DNA of 45,864 bases, taken from assembly GCF_032854445.1 (NCBI RefSeq), contig NW_027018291.1:1-45864 (forward strand), written 5' to 3'. Made by a program: the position numbers and the translations under genes. Below, piece by piece: positions 33,701 through 43,800 of this stretch; within the stretch, counting starts at the first letter, position 1, and each line of letters starts with the position of its first letter. The notes under the pieces are model-generated. The model was not told the origin of the DNA. It saw only the letters and a program-made list of their open reading frames with translations, and made no database searches. This stretch comes from Liolophura sinensis. Taxonomy: Eukaryota > Mollusca > Polyplacophora > Chitonida > Chitonidae.

Positions 33701-36250
33701 TTGAATTGTCGCTACATCCAAAAGTATTGGTCGGAGAGCATCGCGGTTTGCACCATTCGATTTCTTGTCACAAAATACGTCGGATTAGCCTCTTACCAGC
33801 AGCACTGGAACAATTTTTCCACCTTTTGCAATTTTACCTGGTCTTTTTGTTAATTGAAATCGGCTACACTGTACTCTGTACAATAGCGACTGGTCATTAC
33901 TATATTCAACTTTTGACTATAAGTTATGTGCCCTTCGGTAGCACAGAAGACCTGAAATCTTTGGGCTAAGCCCTTTTAACTCACCCAGCAATTGCCTTAC
34001 TTCAAAGTGCAAGACAATGTGAATGTCTTTATCTACGTGTAGAAAAATCACACCATTTGTACGTGAAAAACACAAGGTACTTGATACAGTCTGCTGTAAA
34101 AAGTACAACTGAACACTGACCCACTTCAGTAAGGTGCCAAAAGATGCGGAATTGAGCCAGGCATCGGCAGCTGTTGAAAAATTGCAAATTTCCCTGGTTT
34201 CCATGGAGTAAGAGCCGTTGCTGTGCACGTGATTATGACATAAATGATCATTCAATTGTCGCTACAGCCAAAAGTATTGGTCGGAGAGCAACGCGGTTTG
34301 CACTATTCGATTTCTCATCACAAAATACGTCGGATTAGCCTCTTACCAGCAACACTGGAACAGTTTTTCCACTTTTGCATTTTTGCCTGGTCTTTTTGTT
34401 AATTGAAATCGGCTACACTGTACTCTGTACAATCGCGACTGGCCATTACTATTTTCAACTTTTGACTATAAGTTATGTGTCCTTCGGTAGCCCAGAAGAC
34501 CTGAAATCTTTGGGCCAAGCCCATTTAACTCACCCAGCAATTGTCTTACTTCTAAGTGCAAGACAATCTCAATGTCTTTATCTACGTGTAGAAAAACCGC
34601 ACCATTTGTACATAAAAAACACAAGGTACTTGATACAGTCTGCTGTAAAAAGTACAACTGAACACTGACCCACTTCAGTAAGGTGCCAAAAGATGCGGAA
34701 TTGAGCCAGGCATCGGCAGCTGTTGAAAAATTCCAAATTTCCCTGGTTTTCATGGAGCAAGAGCCGTTGCTGTGCACGTGATTATGACATCAATGATCAT
34801 TCAATTGTCGCTACAGCCAAAAGTATTGTTCGAAGAGCAACGCGGTTTGCACCATTCGATTTCTCGTCACAAAATACGTCGGATTAGCCTGTTACCAGCA
34901 GCACTGGAACAGTTTTTCCACTTTTGCCTTTTTGCCTGGTTTTTTTGTTAATTGAAATCGGCTACACTGTACTCTGTACAATCGCGACTGGTCATTACTA
35001 TATTCAACTTTTGACTATAAGTTATGTGCCCTTCGGTAGCCCAGAGGACGTCAAATCTTTCGGCTAAGCCCATTTAACTCACCCAGCAATTGCCTTACTT
35101 CTAAGTGCAAGACAATCTCAATGTCTTTATCTACGTGTAGAAAAACCACACCATTTGTACATAAAAAACACAAGGTACTTGATACAGTTTGCTGTAAAAA
35201 GTACAACTGAACACTGACCCACTTCAGTAAGGTGCCAAAAGATGCGGAATTGAGCCAGGCATCGGCAGTTGTTGAAAAATTGCAAATTTCCCTGGTTTCC
35301 ATGGAGTAAGAGCCGTTGCTACGCACGTGATTATGACATCAATGATCATTGAATTGTCGCTACAGCGAAAAGTATTGGTCGGAGAGCAACGCGGATTGCA
35401 CCATTCGATTTCTCGTCACAAAATACGTCGGATTAGCCTCTTACTAGTAGCACTAGAACAGTTTTTCCAATTTTGCATTTTTGCCTGGTCTTTTTGTTAA
35501 TTGAAACCGGCTACACTGTACTCTGTACAATCGCGACTGGTCATTACTATATTCAACTTTTGACTATATGTTATGTGCCCTTCGGTAGCCCAGAAGACCT
35601 GAAATCTTTGGGCCAAGCCCATTTAACTCACCCAGCAATTGTCTTACTTCTATGTGCAAGACAATCTCAATGTCTTTATCTACGTGTAAAAAAACCAGAC
35701 CATTTGTACGTGAAAAACACAAGGTACTTGAGTCAGTCTGCTGTAAAAAGTACAACTTAACACTGACCCACTTCAGTAAGGTGCCAAAAGATGCGGAATT
35801 GAGCCAGGCATCGGCAGCTGTTGAAAAATTGCAAATTTCCCTGGTTTCCATGGAGCAAGAGCCGTTGCTGTGCACGTGATTATGACATCAATGATCATTC
35901 AATTGTCGCTACAGCCAAAAGTATTGTTCGAAGAGCAACGCGGTTTGCACCATTCGATTTCTCGTCACAAAATACGTCGGATTAGCCTGTTACCAGCAGC
36001 ACTGGAACAGTTTTTCCACTTTTGCCTTTTTGCCTGGTTTTTTTGTTAATTGAAATCGGCTACACTGTACTCTGTACAATCGCGACTGGTCATTACTATA
36101 TTCAACTTTTGACTATAAGTTATGTGCCCTTCGGTAGCCCAGAGGACGTCAAATCTTTCGGCTAAGCCCATTTAACTCACCCAGCAATTGCCTTACTTCT
36201 AAGTGCAAGACAATCTCAATGTCTTTATCTACGTGTAGAAAAACCACACC
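30745..36250. repeat. Five-monomer tandem duplication (b'-j-k-l-m)
   Basis: M57-M60 and M62-M65 have the same order b'-j-k-l at an offset of about 2752-2755 bp, each followed by an m-type left half (M61 and M66). Shared markers are the AAGGTC insertion (30777 and 33530), GAGCATCGCGG, AATGTGAATGTC, GGCCATTACTATTTTC with GTGTCCTTCGG, GAGCAAGAGCC and TTGTTCGAAGAG. The second copy drops one A at its AAGGTC tag and has extra bases near 33455-33515. It must have followed the birth of b' and is independent of the 4942-bp duplication, which it partly overlaps. Confidence 0.85.
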
Positions 36251-36951
36251 ATTTGTACATAAAAAACACAAGGTACTTGATACAGTCTGCTGTAAAAAGT
36301 ACAACTGAACACTGACCCACATTTATAAGGTGCCAAAAGATGCGGAATTGTGCCAGGCATCGGCAGCTGTTAAAAAATTGCAAATTTCCCTGGTTTCCAT
36401 GGAGTAAGAGCCGTTGCTACGCACGTGATTATGACATCAATGATCATTGAATTGTCGCTACAGCAAAAAGTATTGGTCGGAGAGCAACGCGGATTGCACC
36501 ATTCGATTTCTCGTCACAAAAATACGTCGGATTAGCCTCTTACTAGTAGCACTAGAACAGTTTTTCCAATTTTGCATTTTTGCCTGGTCTTTTTGTTAAT
36601 TGAAACCGGCTACACTGTACTCTGTACAATCGCGACTGGTCATTACTATATTCAACTTTTGACTATATGTTATGTGCCCTTCGGTAGCCCAGAAGACCTG
36701 AAATCTTTGGGCCAAGCCCATTTAACTCACCCAGCAATTGTCTTACTTCTATGTGCAAGACAATCTCAATGTCTTTATCTACGTGTAAAAAAACCAGACC
36801 ATTTGTACGTGAAAAACACAAGGTACTTGAGTCAGTCTGCTGTAAAAAGTACAACTTAACACTGACCCACTTCAGTAAGGTGCCAAAAGATGCGGAATTG
36901 AGCCAGGCATCGGCAGCTGTTGAAAATTGCAAATTTCTCTGGTTTCCATGG
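34755..36951. repeat. Two-monomer tandem duplication (~1098 bp each)
   Basis: The segment starting GAGCAAGAGCCGTTGCTGTG at about 34755 reappears at about 35853, and the following 1.1 kb matches: TTGTTCGAAGAG, AGAGGACGTC, ACTAGTAGCACTAGAAC, CTATATGTTATG and ACTTGAGTCAGTC all recur at the same spacing. It ends in M68 at about 36951, where the native m form (GAGTAGGAGCC) resumes. M66 is the junction monomer (m left, k right). The copies differ mainly in the haplotype patch in M67. Confidence 0.85.
36320..36380. repeat. Haplotype-switch patch (probable gene conversion) in M67
   Basis: M67 is an l monomer by its right half (GCTACGCACG, ACAGCAAAAAG, ACTAGTAGCACTAGAAC) and matches M65. Over about 60 bp, however, it has Q-type sequence (CACATTTATAAGG, GAATTGTGCC, GCTGTTAAAAAATTG) where M65 has P type (CACTTCAGTAAGG, GAATTGAGCC, GCAGTTGTTGAAAAATTG). 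Both edges return to the l pattern (GAACACTGACCC upstream, AAATTTCCCTGG downstream). A short internal replacement with unchanged length is what conversion leaves. A double crossover cannot be excluded. Confidence 0.7.
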
Positions 36952-37896
36952 AGTAGGAGCCGTTGCTACGCACGTGGTTATGACATAAATGATCATTGAA
37001 TTGTCGCTACAGCCAAAAGTATTGGTCGGAGGGCAACGCGGTTTCCACCATTCGATTTCTCGTCACAAAATACGTCGGATTAGCCTGTTACCAGCAGCAC
37101 TGGAACAGTTTTTCCACTTTTGCCTTTTTGCCTGTTTTTTTTGTTAATTGAAATCGGCTACACTGTACTCTGTACAATCGCGACTGGTCATTACTATTTT
37201 CAACTTTTGACTATAAGTTTTGTGCCCTTCGGTAGCCCAGAGGACGTCAAATCTTTCGCTAAGCCCATTTAACTCACCCAGCAATTGCCTTACTTCTAAG
37301 TGCAAGACAATCTCAATGTCTTTATCTACGTGTAGAAAAACCACACCATTTGTATATGAAAAAACACAAGGTACTTGATACAGTCTGCTGTAAAAAGTAC
37401 AACTAAACACTGACCCACATTTATAAGGTGCCAAAAAAATGCGGATTGGGCCAGGCATCGGCAGCTGTTAAAAAATTGCAAATATCCCTGGTTTCCATGA
37501 AGTAAGAGCCGTTGGTGGGCATGTGATTAAGACATAAATGATCATTGAATTGTCGCTACAGCCAAAAGTATTGTCGGAGAGCAACGCGGTTTGCACCATT
37601 CGATTTCTCGTCACAAAATACGTCGGATTAGCCTCTTACCAAGCAGCACTGGAACAGTTTTTCCACTTTTGCATTTTTGCCTGGTCTTTTTGTTATTGAA
37701 ATCGGCTACACTGTACTCTGTACAATCGCAACTGGTCATTACTATATTCAACTTTTGACTATAAGTTATGTGCCCTTCGGTAGACCAGAAGACATCAAAT
37801 GTTTGGGCTAAGCCCATTTAACTCACCCAGCAATTGCCTTACTTCTAAGTGCAAGACAATCTCAATGTCTTTATCTACGTGTAGAAAAACCGCACC

Positions 37897-40800
37897 ATTT
37901 GTACATAAAAAACACAAGGTACTTGATACAGTCTGCTGTAAAAAGTACAACTAAAACACTTACCCACATTTATAAGGTGCCAAAAGATGCGGAATTGTGC
38001 CAGGCATCGGCAGCTGATAAAAAATTGCAAATATCCCTGGTTTCCATGGAGTAAGAGCCGTGCTGGGCACGTGATTATGACATAAATGATCATTCAATTG
38101 TCGCTACAAGCCAAAAGTATTAGTCGGAGAGCAACGCGGATTGCACCATTCGATTTCTCGTCACATAAAAACGTTGGATTAGCCTCTTACTAGTAGCACT
38201 GGGACAGTTTTTCCACTTTTGCATTTTTGCCTGGTCTTTTGTTAATTGAAACCGCTACACTGTACTCTGTACAATCGCGACTGGTCATTACTATATTCAA
38301 CTTTTGACTATAAGTTATGTGCCCTTCGGTAGCCCAGAAGACCTGTAATCTTTGGGCCAAGCCCATTTAACTCACCCAGCAATTGTCTTACTTCTAAGTT
38401 TAAAACAATCTCAATGTCTTTATCTACGTGTAGAAAAACCACACCATTTGTACATAAAAAACACAAGGTGCTTGATACAGTCTGCTGTAAAAAGTACAAC
38501 TGAACACTGACCCACTTCAGTAAGGTGCTAAAAGATGCGGAATTGGGTCAGGCATCGGCAGCTGTTAAAAAATTGCAAATATCCCTGGTTTCCATGGAGT
38601 AAGAGCCGTTGCTGGGCACATGATTATGACATCAATGATCATTGAATTGTCGCTACATCCAAAAGTATTGGTCGGAGAGCAACGCGGTTTGCACCATTCG
38701 ATTTCTCGTCACAAAATACGTCGGATTAGCTTCTTACCAGCAGCACTGGAACAGTTTTTCCACTTTTGCAATTTTACCTGGTCTTTTTGTTAATGAAATC
38801 GGCTACACTGTACTATGTACAATAGCGACTGGTCATTACTATATTCAACTTTTGACTATAAGTTATGTGCCCTTCGGTAGCACAGAAGACCTGAAATCTT
38901 TGGGCTAAGCCCATTTAAACTCACCCAGCAATTGCCTTACTTCTAAGTCCAAGACAATCTGAATGTCTTTATCTACGTGTAGAAAAACCACACCATTTGT
39001 ACGTGAAAAACACAAGGTACTTGATACAGTTTGCTGTAAAAAGTACAACTGAACACTGACCCACTTCAGTAAGGTGCCAAAAGATGCGGAATGAGCCAGG
39101 CATCGGCAGCTTGTTGAAAAATTGCAAATTTCCCTGGTTTCCATGGAGTAAGAGCCGTTGCTGTGCACATGATTATGACATCAATGATCATTCAATTGTC
39201 GCTACAGCCAAAAGTATTGGTCGGAGAGCAACGCGGTTTGCACATTCGATTTCTCATCACAAAATACGTCGGATTAGCCTCTTACCAGCAGCACTGGAAC
39301 AGTTTTCCACTTTTGCATTTTTGCCTGGTCTTTTTGTTAATTGAAACCGGCTACACTGTACTCTGTACAATCGCGACTGGCCATTACTATTTTCAACTTT
39401 TGACTATAAGTTATGTGTCCTTCGGTAGCCCAGAAGACGTCAAATCTTTGGGCCAAGCCCATTTAACTCACCCAGCAATTGTCTTACTTCTAAGTGCAAG
39501 ACAATCTCAATGTCTTTATCTACGTGTAGAAAAACCGCACCATTTGTACATAAAAAACACAAGGTACTTGATACAGTCTGCTGTAAAAGTACAACTGAAC
39601 ACTGACCCACTTCAGTAAGGTGCCAAAAGATGCGGAATTGAGCCAGGCATCGGCAGCTGTTGAAAAATTGCAAATTTCCCTGGTTTCCATGGAGTAAGAG
39701 CCGTTGCTGTGCACGTGATTATGACATAAATGATCATTCAATTGTCGCTACAGCCAAAAGTATTGGTCGGAGAGCAACGCGGTTTGCACCATTCGATTTC
39801 TCATCACAAAATACGTCGGATTAGCCTCTTACCAGCAGCACTGAACAGTTTTTCCACTTTTGCATTTTTGCCTGGTCTTTTTGTTAATTGAAACCGGCTA
39901 CACTGTACTCTGTACAATCGCGACTGGCCATTACTATTTTCAACTTTTGACTATAAGTTATGTGTCCTTCGGTAGCCCAGAGACCTAAAATCTTTGGGCC
40001 AAGCCCATTTAACTCACCCAGCAATTGTCTTACTTCTAAGTGCAAGACAATCTCAATGTCTTTATCTACGTGTAGAAAAACCGCACCATTTGTACATAAA
40101 AAACACAAGGTACTTGATACAGTCTGCTGTAAAAGTACAACTGAACACTGACCCACTTCAGTAAGGTGCCAAAAGATGCGGATTTGAGCCAGGCATCGGC
40201 AGCTGTTGAAAAATTGCAAATTTCCCCTGGTTTTCCATGGAGTAAGAGCCGTTGCTACGCACGTGATTATGACATAAATGATCATTCAATTGTCGCTACA
40301 GCCAAAAGTATTTGGTCGGAGAGCAACGCGATTGCACCATTCGATTTCTTGTCACAAAATTACGTCGGATTAGCCTCTTACTAGTAGCACTGGAACAGTT
40401 TTTCCACTTTTGCATTTTTGCCTGGTCTTTTTGTTAATTGAAACCGGCTTACACTGTACTCTGTACAATCGCGACTGTCATTACTATATTCAACTTTTGA
40501 CTATAAGTTATGTGCCCTTCGGTAGCCCAGAAGACCTGAAATCTTTGGGCCAAGCCCATTTAACTCACCCAGCAATTGTCTTACTTCTAAGTCCAAGACA
40601 ATCTCAATGTCTTATCTACGTGTAGAAAAACCACACCATTTGTACATAAAAACACAAGGTACTTGATACAGTCTGCTGTAAAAAGTACAACTAAACACTG
40701 ACCCACATTTATAAGGTGCCAAAGATGCGGAATTGGGCCAGGCATCGGCAGCTGTTAAAAAATTGCAAATATCCCTGGTTTCCATGAAGTAAGAGCCGTT

Positions 40801-43800
40801 GCTGGGCACGTGATTATGACATCAATGATCATTGAATTGTTGCTACAGCAAAAGTATTGGTCGGAGAGCAACGCGGTTTGCACCATTCGATTTCTAGTCA
40901 CAAAATACGTCGGATTAGCCTCTTACCACCAGCACTGGAACAGTTTTTCCACTTTTGCATTTTGCCTGGTCTTTTTGTAACTGAAATCGGCTACACTGTA
41001 CTCTGTACAATCGCAACTGGTCATTACTATATTCAACTTTGACTATAAGTTATGTGCCCTTTGGGTAGACCAGAAGACATCAATGTTTGGCTAAGCCCAT
41101 TTAACTCACCCAGCAATTGCCTTACTTCTAAGTGCAAGACAATCTCAATGTCTTTATCTACGTGTAGAAAAACCACACCATTTGTACATAAAAAACACAA
41201 GGTACTTGATACAGTCTGCTGTAAAAAGTACAACTGACCACAGACCCACATGAATAAGGTGACAAAAGATACGGAATAGAGCCAGGCATCGGCAGCTGTT
41301 GAAAAATTGCAAATTTCCTGGTTTCCATGAGTAAGAGCCGTTGCTGGGCACGTGATTATGACATAAATGATTATTCAATTGTCACTACAGCAAAAAGTGT
41401 TGGTCGGAGAGCAACGCGGTTTGCACCATTCGATTTGTCGTCACAAAATACGTCGGATTAGCCTCTTACCAGCAGCACTGGAACAGTTTTTCCACTTTTG
41501 CATTTTTGCCTGGATTTTTGTTAATTGAAATCGGCTACACTGTACTCTGTACAATCGCGACTGGTCATTACTATATTCAACTTTTGACTATAAGTTATGT
41601 GCCCTTCGGTAGCCCAGAGGACGTCAAATCTTTCGGCTAAGCCCAATTTAACTCACCCAGCAATTGCCTTACTTCTAAGTGCAAGACATTTTCAATGTCT
41701 TTATCTACGTGTAGAAAAAACCACACCATTTGTACATAAAAAACACAAGGTACTTGATACAGTCTGCTGTAAAAAGTACAACTGACACTGACCCACTTCA
41801 GTAAGGTGCCAAAAGATGCGGAATTGAGCCAGGCATCGGCAGCTGTTGAAAAATTGCAAATTTCTCTGGTTTCCATGGAGTAAGAGCCGTTGCTGGGCAC
41901 GTGATTATGACATCAATGATCATTCAATTGTCGCTACAGCCAAAAGTATTGGTCGGAGAGCAACGCGGATTGCACCATTCGATTCTCGTCACAAAATATA
42001 TTGGATTAGCCTGTTACCAGCAGCACTGGAACAGTTTTCTACTTTTGCATTTTTACCTGGTCTTTTTGTTAATTCAAATCGGCTACACTGTACTCTGTAC
42101 AATCGCGACTGGTCATTACTATATTCAACTTTTGACTATAAGTTATGTGCCCTTCGGTAGCCAGAAGACCTGAAATCTTTGGCTCAGCCCATTTAACTCA
42201 CCCAGCAATTGCCTTACTTCTAAGTGCAAGACAATCTCAATGTCTTTATCTACGTGTAGAAAAACCACACCATTTGTACATAAAAACACAAGGTACTTGA
42301 TACAGTCTGCTGTAAAAAGTACAACTGAACTCTGACCCACTTCAGTAAGGTGCCAAAAGATGCGGAATTGAGCCAGGCATCGGCAGCTGTTGAAAAATTG
42401 CAAATATCCTGGTTTCCATGGAGTAAGAGCCGTTGCTGGGCACGTGATTATGACATAAATGATCATTGAATTGTCACTACAGCCAAAAGTATTGGTCGTA
42501 GAGCAACGCGGTTTGCACCATTCGATTTCTCGTCACAAAATACGTCGGATTAGCCTGTTACCAGCAGCACTGGAACAGTTTTTCCACTTTGCATTTTTAC
42601 CTGGTCTTTTTGTTATTGAAATCGGCTACACTGTACTCTGTACAATCGCGACTGGTCATTACTATATTCAACTTTTGACTATAAGTTATGTGCCCTTCGG
42701 TAGCCCAGAAGACCTGAATCTTTGGGCTAAGCCCATTTAATTCACCCAGCAATTGCCTTACTTCTATGTGCAAGACAATCTCAATGTCTTTATCTACGTG
42801 TAGAAAAACCACACCATTTGTACATAAAAAACACAAGGTACTTGATACAGTCTGCTGTAAAAAGTACAACTGAACACTGACCCACTTCAGTAAGGTGCCA
42901 AAAGATGCGAATTGAGCCAGGTATCGGCAGCTGTTGAAAAATTGCAAATTTCCCTGTTTCCATGGAGTAAGAGCCGTTGCTGTGCACGTGATTATGACAT
43001 AAATGATCATTCAATTGTCGCTACAGCCAAAAGTATTGGTCGGAGAGCAACGCGGTTTGCACATTCGATTTCTCGTCACAAAATACGTCGGATTAGCCTG
43101 TTACCAGCAGCACTGGAACAGTTTTTCCACTTTTGCCTTTTTGCCTGTTTTTTTTGTTAATTGAAATCGGCTACACTGTACTCTGTACAATCGCGACTGG
43201 TCATTACTATATTCAACTTTTGACTATAAGGTTTGTGCCCTTCGGTAGCCCAGAGGACGTCAAATCTTTCGGCTAAACCCATTTAACTCACCCAGCAATT
43301 GCCTTACTTCTAAGTGCAAGACAATCTCAATGTCTTTATCTACGTGTGAAAAACCGCACCATTTGTATATGAAAAACACAAGGTACTTGATACAGTCTGC
43401 TGTAAAAAGTACAACTGAACACTGACCCACTTCAGTAAGGTGCCAAAAGATGCGGAATTGAGCCAGGCATCGGCAGCTGTTGAAAATTGCAAATTTCTCT
43501 GGTTTCCATGAAGTAAGAGCCGTTGCTACGCACGTGGTTATGACATAAATGATCATTGAAATTGTCGCTACAGCCAAAAGTATTGGTCGGAGAGCAACGC
43601 GGATTGCACCATTGGATTTCTCGTCACAAAATACGTCGGATTAGCTTTTTACTAGTAGCACTGGAACAGTTTTTCCACTTTGCATTTTGCCTGGTCTTTT
43701 TGTTAATTGAAACCGGCTACACTGTACTCTGTACCATCGCGACTGGTCATTACTATATTCAACTTTTGACTATAAGTTATGTGCCCTTCGGTAGCCCAGA

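Larger units (their letters stand above)
29647..37896. repeat. HOR row 7: expanded 15-monomer row, 8250 bp
   Basis: Monomer starts: a 29647, b 30196, b' 30745, j 31300, k 31849, l 32401, m 32948, b' 33497, j 34055, k 34604, l 35153, m/k 35702, l* 36251, m 36801, f/i 37348. Type m has ACTTGAGTCAGTC, AAATTTCTCTGG, GAGTAGGAGCC and CACGTGGTTATG. Two internal duplications enlarge the row: b'-j-k-l-m (five monomers) and then k-l-m (two-monomer step). M61 combines m on the left with the flank that normally precedes b on the right (CCTGTAATC, AGTTTAAGG), which places the five-monomer junction between about 33240 and 33392. The row closes with an f/i monomer, the same type that closes rows 1, 3 and 4. 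Confidence 0.85.

Noticed and set aside
39163-39618. Longest open frame in the window, 151 codons on the plus strand
   Set aside because: It lies in the divergent right domain and owes its length to nearby one-base deletions that join frames. The same region is closed in sister monomers, and the product resembles nothing I know.
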